Source of the DNA: Bedellia somnulentella
Lineage: Eukaryota > Arthropoda > Insecta > Lepidoptera > Bedelliidae
Assembly (NCBI GenBank): GCA_963576735.1
Contig: OY755172.1
Coordinates: 4,092,001 to 4,156,000 of the forward strand
Length of the DNA stretch: 64,000 nt
Reading direction: 5' to 3'
A program made the translations under genes and the position numbers. The notes under the pieces were generated by a model. It did no database searches and had not been told where the DNA came from. It was given only the letters and a program-made list of their open reading frames with translations. Positions within the stretch are counted from its first letter, which is position 1. Every line of letters starts with the position of its first letter. This document shows positions 48,771 through 60,630 of the stretch, one piece after another.

Positions 48771-49005
48771 CATCATCATCATTCATCATTAGCCACTGCT
48801 GGACATAAGCCTTTCCAAAGATATCCACAACGACCGGTCCTGCGGTGCCCCAATCCAACGGCTTCCAGCGATTTTCACCATATCGTCGGTCCACCTTGTG
48901 GGAAGCCTACCCACACTACGTCGTCCGGTACGTGGCAGCCACTCCAGAACTTTCAAGCCCCAACGGATGTCGGGACATATTATGGGCAGGGGCCCATTGC
49001 TACTT
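48771..49005 (-). mobile_element. 3' end of a second RTE-type LINE
   Basis: On the minus strand it ends in the (GATGAT)n tail. Upstream lies the codon run for a reverse-transcriptase C-terminus (GGTGGACCGACGATATGG, AGGACCGGTCGTTGTGG), a repeat common in insects. Different family from the LINE at 37871. Confidence 0.7.
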
Positions 49006-49144
49006 GATTTTCTATAATTTATAATTAATGTAACATTTAATTATGTGGTCTGGTAAGAAATGTTTTGAGCACTTAGAAAGGAATGCTGATAGTAAATTAG
49101 TAAATGAGATATAACGAACAATCTTGGATGGTAGTATGTTAATA

Positions 49145-49263
49145 TCTATACTTATAATAAATCTGTAGAGAGGTCAATTCTGTACATGAAATATATTTTC
49201 AAAATAACCATCAGGTGGTGATTAGGGATCGATACTGATGCCAAAAATGCAATCAGTAAAATT

Positions 49264-49301
<38 letters not shown>

Positions 49302-50117
49302 GGTTTGTATGTTCCTTATGGAAACAAAAACTACTCGACGGATTTTAACGAAACTTGGTACAATTATTCTTCATACACCTGCGCAGGTTTTTGTATACTT
49401 TCCAGCAGAGTAATAAAGGGGAATTTTGGGAAATTTTGGGAAAACGGGAGAAGTTACTCCATTTTTTAAGCTTCCGTCGCGTGTGCAGCCTCAATGGTTA
49501 AACTTACATAGAAATCATGTGTGACGGAAATATTTTCCATAAAATTATCTAAAAAAAATCCTCAGCAGTTTATGTCTATCTTTTACGGTTGATTCACAAT
49601 AACACGTGTAATTCCTGATAGCTTAGCAGTTCGGAACATTCTGATTATATTTGTTTACTCTTACGTTTGCAAACCTCTCATTCATCCCTAATTTAAAAAA
49701 AGGTAACATTATTACCTATTCAATAAAAAAAGAATCATAGAAATCGGTAGACAAACACCGAAATTATACATAAAATAAGCCATCGCGCCCGTGATCAGAA
49801 CCAAATCTTTACTAATTTACATATAACATACTAGATGGCGAGTAATTGCATCCTAAATCACGTAATGATTTATTTTTTAGATTGTTATAAATACTTCATA
49901 GCGTTTTATTTAAAAATTTGCTATTAAACGGAAGTACTGAACCGTTCATCAAAGCGCATTTAAAATCACCAAACTACGCTGTTTAGGGAGTGCTATAAAT
50001 TTAATAAATTGAAAACATTGCGCTGAATTTCACAATGTTTGAGCAGTGACTGAAGAAAGAAACCTCAGATATTTAAAAAAACAACGCTACCCGTGCGAAG
50101 CTGGGACGATCCACTAG
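49145..50117 (+). mobile_element. Helitron-like element, 973 bp
   Basis: Starts TCTATACTTATAATAAATCT after an A and ends AAGCTGGGACGATCCACTAG before a T. The same terminal logic as 19840-20307, with a GTCT microsatellite where that copy has GTTT. The body has GTATGTTCCTTATGGAAACA and ACTCGACGGATTTTAACG. Non-coding. Confidence 0.75.
49267..49301 (+). repeat. (GTCT)n microsatellite inside the Helitron
   Basis: About eight and a half uninterrupted GTCT units. Confidence 0.95.
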
Positions 50118-50467
50118 TTAATAAATAAAAAATGAATCGAGGTTTAATCTAACTATAAAATATTAAAAAAAACAATATTAAGTATATTTTGCAGTGTAGA
50201 CTTGGACTTGGAAGGCACTACCCTATTTCTCTTCTTAGATGTCTTACTGGGCGCTAAAAAATTGTTTGGTGACATATCTGGCAATCCATCACCAAAAATC
50301 TTCTATTATACCGCCTTTGCCCCATTTAACTTCCGCTGGCTAACACATTCCGGAACTTATTGGGCTTTCGAACCTGAGCTTTGGTGAGCTTTTGGACTTA
50401 GTGTATGAATCTTAATATGCCTTTTCTTAGGATATATAAGTTGCTAATTATTCAGGGTTTCTAACTT
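50118..50467. other. Mostly unassigned stretch
   Basis: Possible very old family A trace at 50190-50350 (TTGGTGACATATCTGGCAAT, CCATTTAACTTCCGCTGGC); otherwise nothing. Confidence 0.4.
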
Positions 50468-50477
50468 TAAAAAAATA

Positions 50478-50711
50478 CATACATACATATGTTCACGGCT
50501 ATAAATCCCTAGCCAGAGCTAAAAATAAAAATTCCTCAGCCAATTTTAGAAAGTTTAGTGAGGAAAAGATGGTAAAATAAAGGTTGTTGGTGATGGGTCT
50601 CCAACTGCATCGCCTAAAAATCCCTTAAAAGTCCCAATACCGTTAGTCACCTCGTACGTACACTCACTGGAAGAAATGGGGTATTGTTATTCTAAGCCGA
50701 CACTACACACC
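50478..50711 (-). mobile_element. Family A element with target-site duplication
   Basis: Minus-strand copy lacking the GAAGGGGT part after TCCCTA. TAAAAAAATA flanks it at 50468-50477 and 50712-50721. Confidence 0.9.
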
Positions 50712-50723
50712 TAAAAAAATATT

Positions 50724-50785
50724 TTGAGAAAACCCAAATTGAGGAGTTGTACTCATTCAAATTATGACAGTGTTATCGTACAAAA
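50724..50785 (+). mobile_element. Family B SINE fragment
   Basis: GAGAAAACCCAAATTGAGGA and ATGACAGTGTTATCGTAC; short and degraded. Confidence 0.5.
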
Positions 50786-51439
50786 AAACAAAGTGAATTA
50801 AACCAAAAAGTGTCACGTGACACACGTGACCTCGCCACCTCTTTGAGGATATTCGTTGGTATTGATGAGTACATGAGTTGGCGACGCGTCAATATGTACT
50901 GTTTGAGATGTGATCGACTTAACAAAGAATTGAGTAATGTCTTAAACCGGTTTATTGAGTTAGCTTCGCGCCATGCGATTGTATCACCTACTTAGTCAAA
51001 CTTGATGTTTGCATATCAATCGTACTTTAACTATCTTGATTCTTGGGCTGGGAAACTCTAATTTTTTAGTATGTTAATGATTATGTTTCCAATTTGATAT
51101 CTACTATGTAAACATACGTCGGGTCTTCCTTCTTGACGATTTAACCCCAAATCTCGGGCCCCGAGCGGTTTGTAGCAAAGAAAATTCAGGTTAAGCAGGA
51201 AAACAGGAAAATCTTTGTTGCAGCGTCATCTCTCATACATAGTATGTACTACAACGGCTCCGGTACGTGGTGCGTGAGTGTCTCTGACGAAAATAAGCCA
51301 TCTGGTGGCGAAACGGATTTCGTTGGGTTTGCTTGTTTGAGATATATTTAATAGATTATTACGACTTGCAGCGCCATCTATCTGTCTTGAAAATAACTAA
51401 GATAAAACATCACGACATTGTAATAATGTCTGTTCTAGT
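50786..51439. other. Unassigned stretch
   Basis: No recognised element. 51170-51400 has higher GC (GCAGCGTCATCTCTCATAC; TCTGGTGGCGAAACGG) and could be a coding relic of a transposon, but I cannot name it. Confidence 0.35.
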
Positions 51440-51695
51440 AGCATGAGGATTGCGAGAGCGCGTAAGTCACATGAGAAGTGTGAAACTCACAGATTGTTCA
51501 TACACAATCTGTCAGTGTAGCACTTCTCTCATATTAAATTTATTAACTACACACTTTAAACTGTATGTTAATTTTAAGATTGTTTATAAGATATTGCAAT
51601 GCCCTAACAGGGTTCATTGTCGGAACTTAATTAATATTTGTAACATCTTAATCTACCACAATGAAGCAATAAACGATTTGAAGTTTGAAGTTTGA
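51440..51695 (+). mobile_element. Possible non-LTR retroelement 3' end
   Basis: An open frame to the TGA near 51693 and a TTTGAAG tandem tail (GATTTGAAGTTTGAAGTTTG) suggest the C-terminus and tail of a jockey- or CR1-type element. Low certainty. Confidence 0.35.
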
Positions 51696-51733
51696 TATAG
51701 TCGCTCTCACACGCCTCATGCTACGGGGGCTGG

Positions 51734-51850
51734 CGTTCAGGAGTACCCACGTTTTGCTTGGACAGTGTACTCAAGTGATAAGGCGCAGGCCTATAGCTGT
51801 TTTGTACAAATACACTGTCAAATGTCTAAGTGCAACGTAGCCATATGATA
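51734..51850 (-). mobile_element. Family B SINE fragment
   Basis: GGAGTACCCACGTTTTGCTT to CAACGTAGCCATATG, minus strand. Confidence 0.75.
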
Positions 51851-51886
51851 ATATATTGGGAAAAATATTGCAAAGGGTGAAAAGGG

Positions 51887-51977
51887 TCTCTAGCCATATC
51901 GCCCAAAAATCACTTAGGTAGGAAGCCCGAAAAACCAAAGTCGCCTCTTACGACACCTGTGGTAAGAAACGGGTTGG
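51887..51977 (-). mobile_element. Family A head-side fragment
   Basis: GTCTCTAGCCATATCGCCCA to CGACACCTGTGGTAAGAAAC, minus strand; directly precedes a nearly complete copy. Confidence 0.7.
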
Positions 51978-51988
51978 TTCTGTACTAA

Positions 51989-52225
51989 CATATACTCACG
52001 GCTATATTTCCCTAGAAGGGGTAACCAGAGCTAAGGAATTATAAATTCCTCAGCCACTTTTGGAAGTTGAATGGGGAAAAGATGGTAAAAATAAAGGTTT
52101 TTGGTGATGGGTCTCCAACCGCATCGCCTAAAATTCCAATAAAAAGCCCCAATACCCTTAGTCGCCTCTTACGACACCCGTGGGTAGAAAGGGGTAGCGA
52201 CATTCTAAGCCAGCACTATACGCCA
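51989..52225 (-). mobile_element. Family A element
   Basis: ATATACTCACGGCTATATTT to CCAGCACTATACGCC, minus strand, 'CCCGTGGGTAG' subtype close to the copy at 29860. Confidence 0.87.
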
Positions 52226-52429
52226 ACACTAAATAGCTACGAATAATTTCTTGCAATTTATTTATTAGTAGCCTTCCCTAGTTTGACACAGGTAGTTTAA
52301 ATTTTCAAATTTTCATTTGTATTGTTATCTGTATTCTTAATTGTATTGTAGCGGCATCTGTTACTAAAAGATTTCACGTAAAGTTATCATCCGATCCGAT
52401 GTTTTCTTCAGGTTCCTTTACAATTTATT

Positions 52430-52560
52430 ATAGAATAGAATAGAATAACACTTTATTGCACATCAAACACAAATTTACAAAAGTAATAATATGATGAAAC
52501 AGTTTACAGTAAGGTTCAATTGGCGGTCTTATCGCTAAAAGCGATCTCTTCCAGACAACC
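52430..52560 (-). mobile_element. 3' end of a third LINE type (AGCGATCTCTTCCAGACAAC module)
   Basis: TAACACTTTATTGCACATCA and GGCGGTCTTATCGCTAAAAG, then CGATCTCTTCCAGACAACC. A widely shared insect non-LTR 3' end (jockey-like, from memory). Two further copies lie at 53543 and 57265. Confidence 0.6.
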
Positions 52561-52992
52561 TTTGGAATTATACATGTTAATTGTGTGTAGTTACATTGTG
52601 TATGCTATTTTGAATAAGCACAATATGATGGAAATTTTACACTGATTACTTATTGAACAAAAAAACTGTTTGTCAAATGCATAATAATTAAACAGGTTTA
52701 AATTCTGCGTATAAATTAACTCAAAAAATTTACAATATGAATGAAATTAGTTATTGCAACAAACGACAACCGGTATACAAGAATTTGCTTAATCGTTTTT
52801 TATATTATTATTATTTAATTGCCATTTTAGTCTGTTGCCAGCGTGCGTCATTGATATAAATGTAATTGGTAAATAGATTTGTGCATGATGGTGCCTACCG
52901 TAGCTATAGTTTATTTGATGACGCAATCGCTTTGATGATTTATTATTATTTTGATTAATTAATTATCAACTTAACTTAACTTAACAAATTAA
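52561..52992. other. Unassigned AT-rich stretch
   Basis: Nothing recognised. Confidence 0.45.
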
Positions 52993-53372
52993 CATCCGTG
53001 ATAGCCCAGTGGGTAGAACACTCGGTTATCGTGCAAACGACTAGTGTCCAAATCCTGGGTCGGGCCAACACCAATTTGTCTTTTCTAAAGACATATGTGT
53101 GTTTAATTTATCATGGTTGTTAACGGTGAGGGAAAACATCGTGAGGAAACCCACATGGCTGAGTTGTACTTAGTCATGTGACAGTGTATTCGTACAAAAC
53201 GGCGATAAGCCTGCCCCCTATCACGTGAGTGCACTGTCCATGCAAAACGTGGGTACTCTGAACACTAGGTGACAAAGTCACGTGATGTTCAGAAGTATTA
53301 GTACCTCTGCCAACCCCTTCGGGGATATTCGGCGTGAACGTTTATGTTTTATTATTATTATGTTATGTTTTT
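52993..53372 (+). mobile_element. Family B SINE, full length
   Basis: tRNA-like head CCGTGATAGCCCAGTGGG and GTGTCCAAATCCTGGG, complete body, 3' end CTCTGCCAACCCCTTCGGGG...CGGCGTGAACG, and a TTATG-rich tail. The best reference copy on the plus strand. Confidence 0.93.
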
Positions 53373-53542
53373 ATGCAAAATTAAAATGTCACCATGAAAC
53401 TTATACCGAGCTTTTTAAATGGAAGTATTTTAATGCAGTTGATTAGGACCGGTAGTTATAGTAATTTTTGGGGGACGCCTTGGACCAGTATTACACGTCA
53501 ATCAACTGAGTTACATTAATTTATGGTATTAATACCACCATC

Positions 53543-53645
53543 TATAAGAATAAAATAGAAAAATATTTATTGCACGTCAAAATCAAAACATGTTACAGAA
53601 ATACTATTATTAATTAATTTTATCACTTAAAGCGATCTCTTTCAT
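53543..53645 (-). mobile_element. Third LINE type 3' end, diverged
   Basis: AATATTTATTGCACGTCAAA and TTTATCACTTAAAGCGATCT; same module as 52430-52560. Confidence 0.5.
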
Positions 53646-53888
53646 CTGTATGATAAAATAAATTTACAAAAATTGTGAGAAAGCTAAACAAAACTTAGAC
53701 TAATTGAAATTTTACAATTATATTTAGTATATGATCATTTATTATATTCTAAACACATAAACATACATAGTATACAAACATATATTAAACATAACATACT
53801 TTAAGTTAGTAAGTAAGTAGTCAGTATACACGATATAAGTACTAATAATTTATTTATAAAATACACATATATGGCAACATATTCAATT

Positions 53889-54006
53889 ATGGATGTAAAC
53901 GAAGTAAGAAGGTTTGCCAGGATCGTACTAAATGGCGATCAACAGTCTCTGTCTATCCTAATGGGCAATAATGGTGTGAGTATATGCATATGAGAATGTA
54001 TGTATA
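53889..54006 (+). mobile_element. LINE 3' end fragment (RTE-like)
   Basis: ATGGATGTAAACGAAGTAAG, GGTTTGCCAGGATCGTACTA and GTGTGAGTATATGCAT; the last ~30 codons and tail. Confidence 0.82.
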
Positions 54007-54105
54007 TTCAATTTGCAACAGTTTTAAGATATTACCGAGGTAAAAAGCTTCCTCTTTTTTGAATTTTTACACTAAATGTCCTTCTTCACTCCTGTTTAAT
54101 ATAAA

Positions 54106-54320
54106 TTAGCTTCTTGCCCGCGACTACGACCGCGTAGATTATTATTTTTTGCATTCGGTTTAAATCCAAAATTTAAAATTACTCGCGAGCGAATCAATTC
54201 AATCTCGTGACTGAGACATTTGCGCGCGCTTTTACTCTAGCAAAGTATATGGGCCAATTTTGACAATTTATAAATCGCTAACAATTTAACTTATCCAGTT
54301 ATAGAAAATGTTTGTTTTCG
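54106..54320 (-). mobile_element. Helitron 3' end remnant
   Basis: The plus strand begins TTAGCTTCTTGCCCGCGACT, the reverse of a ...GCGGGCAAGAAGCTAA terminus related to 41698. The 5' end is not found. Confidence 0.5.
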
Positions 54321-54489
54321 GTAAAACTTCAGATGGAGACCTTCAATTTGATACCTGAACCAATATTCTAGCTCTTAGCATCGCGACACAGGCTGGTTCA
54401 CAAAAACCACCCTCTCTCGTTTAATAAGGATGAAAATTGCACTGGACTTTATTACGAACTTCATATATTTTCATACGCAAAGACAATTC

Positions 54490-54680
54490 ATTCACGCCAC
54501 ACGCCAACAAGAATAAGTAGAGCTATTACTAGTTCTGAAAACCTGTTGCTCAGAAAATCTTCCTTTTACATTAAGTATGTACTCACGCAGTAGAGGAAGA
54601 GGATGTGTTCCGCCGCTTTACGAATTACGGATACAACTTCATATAACGTAGTTTAAACTCAGTCATGTAAGTTAGTCCCA
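54490..54680 (-). mobile_element. Family B SINE, very degraded
   Basis: CATTCACGCCACACGCCAAC, TAAGTATGTACTCACGCAG and GTTTAAACTCAGTCATGTAA keep family B order. Confidence 0.45.
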
Positions 54681-54769
54681 AACTTTCTGCTCATCGTCAT
54701 TCTAATTCTAAAGTCGTGTTTGCCCCTGTTTGGGATTAATAGACGTGAATATATGTATTGTACACATTG

Positions 54770-55998
54770 AATCCTCATATATATTGTTTTCTGGAGAAAT
54801 GCCTGAGCCTGTTTGTTAATTTTTAAAAATACTTAGACAATAATAACCCCAAATGTTTGACCACAAATGGCTTATTTTTTATATTTTTACTATTCTCGCA
54901 ACCGTCCTATAGGCAGTAGGACTTCTGTGGCATGTACCAGGACAAATGTAGAAGGTAGTGTTGCTCTATTGGACTCGTATTGTTTGCCGGTTCTTCAACT
55001 TGAAAGCCTGACCCTGACTGGCTGTGTTTAAGCCGTGGTGGTGGTATTTTTAGTGAAATATTCTTTTCTGCCAAAAATAGGTAAAATATCTGTAATAATA
55101 AGTATAATATTTTATGTTTCAATTGGTCTTTATACATAAAACTATATACATATAACTAATTATTGATGTATCTAATTTTAGTAGATTCAATTGATATTTA
55201 CTTACGTATGAAATGCTTAAAATATGTTAATTAAACTATCTCTATTATTAACTATTATTTTTTTACTTTTATTAGTAGTAATATTTTATATTTCTGCTGA
55301 CGTAGAAAATGCTAAGGGAAGCACATACAATTTTAAACACTTTTATTATTCAAACGAAACAATATCCTGTTTTTGGATATGTGTAATTAATTACCATATT
55401 AGTTATATTCAAAAATTTTATTGTTAAATTATTCATTTAAGCATCTAATAACTTGATCTGAATTCACGTGAGCTTGTAAACACTATTAGTAGAATCCTAA
55501 AATATACTTCTAGGTGTGTTCATAAAAAAGGCATCCGACGCATTTTTTCTGTTTTAATATCTCTAAGATCTATAGCTATGAGATTTATCAATTGCAAAAA
55601 AAATATACCTAGGCAATTTTCAATAGGCTAAAAATATATATATAAATCACAAATTTTCTGTGAACTGGTCCTGCCTGTTTATATCATAATTAGGATTTCT
55701 TGAATTATGTAGGTTTTTTTTAATAAGTATTATTTTAGTTTGCGCTGACTTTTATCATATCCATATAAAAACTATATTGTTGTCTATTTAGTTAGTTGTT
55801 GTTACAGTAATTAATTAATACCCGAATACTCTGTAATAGGTTAATACGTTACAAATTTAAATATGTTTGCAAAATAACCATAAAGTGTGAAATAATCTCA
55901 TTCACTTCCTATGGAAGTTTGGAAAAGTAGGGGTAGAATATAGTATCATAAACCTTAAAAAATGCGTCCGTTTTTTTAAAGTTGTTTTTTTTTTTAAT
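54770..55998. other. Unassigned AT-rich stretch
   Basis: No recognised element. Open frames at 54907-55137 (minus) and 55224-55427 (plus) lack any supporting evidence. Confidence 0.4.
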
Positions 55999-56225
55999 TT
56001 GTCATCACTAGCCAATAGACATCCTCGGCTGGCTGTAGGCCTCCCCAAAGATCCCCACAACGACCAGTCCTGTGCTGCCCTCATATACCACTCGTTGTTC
56101 CACCTTGTGGGAGGCCTAATCGCACTGCGTTATCCGGTACGTCACCGCCATTCTAGAACGTTAGAGGCTGAACGGCTGTCAATTCTGCATGGAATGTACA
56201 CTTCGGTTTCGCAACTCTCTGGTTG
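55999..56225 (-). mobile_element. 3' end of the second RTE-type LINE, diverged
   Basis: Same module as 48771-49005: CCACAACGACCAGTCCTGTG and TCCACCTTGTGGGAGGCCTA; the GATGAT tail is poorly preserved. Confidence 0.65.
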
Positions 56226-56470
56226 ATGTCATTTATCCCGGATCTCCTCATCGCCTATTTAATCTCCTAATAAAATCCCTAAATTAGTCCTCTTCGTTGC
56301 TCTGAGCCTTATTATGAGGTGATTCTAAAAGGCCAAGTCTCTGTATCGTAAGTCATTACTGGGAACAAACAAAAACCTTTACCTTAAGACTCGGTGGAAT
56401 ATTAGACGAGCAGATATGGAGCGATTTTTGGTATAATTTATAGTTTATTCCACATTTGGCAGTTATGTTA

Positions 56471-56833
56471 ATAAACATAAAACATAAACGTTCACGCCGA
56501 ATATCCCCGAAGGGGTTGGCAGAGGTACTAATACTTCTGAACATCACGTGACTTTGTCACCTAGTGTTCAGAGTACCCACGTTTTGCATGGACAGTGTAC
56601 TCACGTGATAGGGGGCAGGCCTATCGGCGTTTTGTACGAATACACTGTCACATGACTAAGTACAACTCAGCCATGTTGGTTTCCTCACGATGTTTTCCCT
56701 CACCGTTAACAACCATGATAAATTAACCACACGTATGTCTTTAGAAAAGACAAATTGGTGTAGGCCCGAACCAGGATTTGAACACTAGTCGTTTGCGCGA
56801 TAAGCGAGTGTTCTACCCACTGGGCTATCACGG
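56471..56833 (-). mobile_element. Family B SINE, full length, with 15 bp target-site duplication
   Basis: A complete 363 bp copy on the minus strand flanked by TTGGCAGTTATGTTA at 56456-56470 and 56834-56848. It defines the exact family B ends: tRNA-like head CCGTGATAGCCCAGTGGG and an ATAAAC/ATAAA tail. Confidence 0.95.
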
Positions 56834-56848
56834 TTGGCAGTTATGTTA

Positions 56849-57264
56849 TCGAGAGGAAATCTCATTAGTTAAAATTTACACCTTAGTATAGTTAGCATAT
56901 ATTGTTTTATTGCTGCGCACCACCTATGTAAGTTATAAATTGTAGAAGGTTTAAGTTAAGGCTAAAGCTTCATCTCAAGTAATTAATTCAAAATGAATAC
57001 GATGTGTCTTTTGCTGCTGCGAACATGTGAGGCTTTAAAGGCTTTAGCACGTCTTCTAATCTCTGTAATATAACTTTTTTAGGCGTCTCAAGACAAGATA
57101 ATGATGTTTTTGCGACAGTTTTTTCATTATTGTTTTAAGTCAGATCTTTATCTATTGTACGGAATGCCCAAAATCATCTCAGCATTTATTGTCATTTAAA
57201 GAAAATAATAATAATAAAAACTCTATAAAAACACATCACAAAAAAACAACAATTACAAAAAAAA
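56849..57264. other. Unassigned stretch
   Basis: Nothing recognised. Confidence 0.45.
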
Positions 57265-57340
57265 GATCGGTACAAAAGCCAAAGTACAACTGGCGGTCTT
57301 ATCACGAAGAGCGATCTCTTCCAGACAACCCAAGAATGGA
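57265..57340 (-). mobile_element. Third LINE type 3' end fragment
   Basis: CTGGCGGTCTTATCACGAAG then AGCGATCTCTTCCAGACAAC; the core of the module at 52430. Confidence 0.55.
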
Positions 57341-58492
57341 AAGATTTGCTGGATTAAAAACATTTTCGGTAGATGTCCAATAAATTAAACTGATTTGCTT
57401 GAAAACTAAAATTATTCGTCAAACTATTATAAATATTACTAAATATCTATCTATTTTAAATATTACTAAATATTTATTAAGTTCTAACACACTTACATAT
57501 AGTATTCCATAAAAAAATAATTCAATACATATGCAATATATACAAAGATTTTTAAGTAAAATACATATATACACTTTACGACATACATAATATAATATAT
57601 AAACTTTTGTATGCAACACAAATAATATTATAGTGTTTCGGAGAGGAAGTGTTTTTATAGGCACTCTTTTCTGTTTTTACTACATATTGTATATATTTTA
57701 TTCAAATTTCTTGGAATCAAACAATTTTTTTTCCACCTTTACACCTACAAAGTATATAAAAAAATATTTTTTTTTTTTGAAGTTACTATTGTAAATTAAT
57801 AATTACCTAATCTTCATAAAACATGTAAGTTTATACTGTTTTTTTAACTTTAATTCACTATTTCATAACATATATCTTATAAACATCTTCCGAAGCCACA
57901 TCATAATAAAATAAAATACTACCAAATGTATTTTTTTTTTTCGTAAAGTCGCTCTTTATTTTGGATTGATACATCAAATAATTAGTAATAACCTATTTCC
58001 AATAATATTCCTTTGACACTAAGCTATATGAAATCTCTTACGACTTCTCCGTCTCACGTTGATAAAGAAAATGAAACCAGCATCTTTCGAACACAACCAC
58101 CAAACAAGCAGTAGGTGTATTTACGCATTTACAAAACGTATAAAATCTCGTTTTGTATTATTTAATTGGACATTTTAGTGGCTGAATTCCATTTTATTTG
58201 TCTCGAGCTCTAATTTCGTACGAAAATAGAATACAGGCTGTACAAATATTCATGTTGGATATAAATGCCAGTATTATGTTTATAGGTTACTTAATGTTTT
58301 TACTTTTGCATTCTTATGAATCTTAATTATATTCTATTTTTCAAACATGTTTCGTAGGTGAATAAATTGGCAACTGCTGTTATCAGTAAAACATTGCAGT
58401 TTTTATTATTTCCTCTGGTGTCTTCATACACTATTAAATAATAAAGGGCGTATTTGAAAATATTGGCACATAGATTTATAGCGCGAATAATT
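57341..58492. other. Unassigned AT-rich stretch
   Basis: Very AT-rich with poly-T runs. Nothing recognised. Confidence 0.45.
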
Positions 58493-58830
58493 TTGAGGAT
58501 CGCATACAGTGGCACTGATACTCTCTGCATACATACATACATACATATACTCACGGCTATAAATCCCTAGAAGGGGTAGTAGGGGAGGAATTTCTAAGGA
58601 ATTAGAAATTCCTCAGCCACTTTTGGAAAATTGAGTGGGGAAAAGATGGTCAAGTAAAGTTTGTTGGTGTTGGGTCTCCAACCGCATCGCCCAAAAATCG
58701 CTTAAAAGCCCCAATACCGTTAGTCACCTCTTACGTACACCCATCGGTAGAAACGGGGTAGTGCTATTCTAAGCCGACACTACACAGCAATAAACTCTCT
58801 GCCTACCCTAACAAGAACTAATTTCCTTAG
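58493..58830 (+). mobile_element. LINE 3' end fragment interrupted by a family A copy
   Basis: Left part 58493-58528 (TGAGGATCGCATACAGTGGC...TCTCTGC) and right part 58794-58830 (TCTCTGCCTACCCTAACAAG) are one degraded plus-strand LINE end split by the insertion at 58529-58793. Confidence 0.75.
58529..58793 (-). mobile_element. Family A element inserted in a LINE end
   Basis: Full minus-strand copy flanked by ACTCTCTGC at 58520-58528 and 58794-58802. It has a local duplication of AATTTCTAAGGAATTAGAAA instead of the usual GCCAGAGCT. Confidence 0.9.
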
Positions 58831-58873
58831 TTTATTACCTGAAGAGCATCGAAAAGGCGACTAAGGCTATACT

Positions 58874-59005
58874 ATCATCATCATCTGCTAAAAGTCATCC
58901 ATGCTGTACAAAGGCTTCCTTCCAAGAATTCCATAACGACCGCTTTTGTGCCTCCCCCATTCTACATGGGCCCGTCTAATTAGTAATGGTTTCTTAGCAG
59001 TCTAT
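58874..59005 (-). mobile_element. Second RTE-type LINE 3' end, degraded
   Basis: ATCATCATCATCTGCTAAAA tail and CCATAACGACCGCTTTTGTG; same module as 48771. Confidence 0.5.
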
Positions 59006-59629
59006 AATTCCACCATAAAACTTTCTTATCCGGACTGCACTGATCATTGATCCGTATTCACCACTTTCCTCTTTACTTGTTCTCTTCAGTATTTTTTCAC
59101 TCTTTTCTTCACTTTTGTAGCCTCTCAATAATATAATTTGAACAAAAAACCAAAAATACAAGTTTCTGGCTTCAGTATTTCGCGAGCTCCGTTCGTAGCA
59201 CTCTGTCCAATTATAATTTTTCCACGCATCATAAACAGGATACTGCTGGCTATAATCATTTTAAGACATCCAAAAAAAGTGTATTAATAATAAGACCTGT
59301 TAAAAACTAAATGCCGTCTAAAATTAGATCTTGATAGGCCGACTCAAAAGCAGCAAAATCGTAAATTAGATCCGAAATAGCTGTTTTTTTCAACTCAAAA
59401 AAATACAGATCCAAAAATACAAACCCGAGAATTTTTGAGTTTGAGAATGCAAAAAAAACTAGGAACATTTGCGATCTCGTGTTTTGAAAACGAGTTTTAT
59501 CACGTTTGGCAGCTTATATGTGCTAAATTACTTTTTGATGATTTCGAAAATAACATTTCCTAAACTTAGAATACTACTAACTCGATTATAAAACCTAACC
59601 TCTAGCAACAGTGGTGATGCCGAAAAAAG
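59006..59629. other. Unassigned stretch
   Basis: Nothing recognised. Confidence 0.4.
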
Positions 59630-59855
59630 TAGCCAGCCACATGGGTTTTTCAAATCCCATTTTGTGGTTTACTTCTCAATTCTATAAACGGTGGGAGAAT
59701 AATTGAGAGGAACCCACATGTCCGAGTCAAACTAAGTCATGTGACAGATTTGTGACAGTGTGTCCACCTATCGCGTGAATGCATTGTCCGCTCTAAAGCA
59801 GGTCACTCTAACCACCAGGTGACTAACTACAATTCACGTGATGTTAATAATATAA
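59630..59855 (+). mobile_element. Family B SINE, degraded
   Basis: AGGAACCCACATGTCCGAGT, ACTAAGTCATGTGACAG and AATTCACGTGATGTTAATAA; head and 3' end lost. Confidence 0.55.
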
Positions 59856-60630
59856 GTATCTTATCTGAAATGGGATATATTTTTGTAAATGTCACAATTG
59901 ACTAGTTCTCAACGTTAGTATGAAAGGTATCAATGTAACAAAGAACGTTATATTTGCTGCCCCTTATATTTAAATAAGATGAGATATAAACCCTTTGTTG
60001 CGTAAATAAAGGTAATCCTTCAATATTGATACCGACTTACATACCCATTTAAATGGTGTGTCAGAGTTTAACACTTAAACTTAACTTATCTCTTGTTATT
60101 TTCATTGTAAAGAGTTATGACGGTGTTGTCTATTATCTCGTCATCCTATAAATTGCCTATATCTTTAAATCCTTAATCAAAATCAGTTAATTCAATCATG
60201 AAATGACTGTACCAATAAGTTGAACGAAATGAAAAGTTTCCTGTTCTTGTTTTGTTTACGTAAATTGAATCGCTCCGGAACTAAAAGAAAGGTGGTCCAA
60301 CAGGCACATTAAACGACCTTTACTTACCAGAAACAAAAAAAAATTTGGGTACTTTGACCCGATCTGGTGGTGCATTCACCTCAAAACATTTCACTTAGTA
60401 TCGTGCACATATTGACCTCGACAAATTCCGAAAGGTGCATTTTTCTTAGCTTACCGTAAGAGGTGATAAGGGCGCAAAAATAACAGCATATGCACTATTA
60501 AAAAATAATCGACTACAAATATGTTTGTGATTTTCTAGCTAGTAGATAGACTGAGGAGTGGTATCAATTTCGAAGAACTTTTTATTTCATAATCGACTAT
60601 CTTCATGATTTAAGTCAATTCAAACTATCA
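59856..60630. other. Unassigned stretch
   Basis: AT-rich; nothing recognised. Confidence 0.45.

Noticed and set aside
52993..53070. tRNA gene
   Set aside because: The A and B boxes belong to the head of family B SINEs, repeated many times with SINE bodies attached; no complete tRNA fold.
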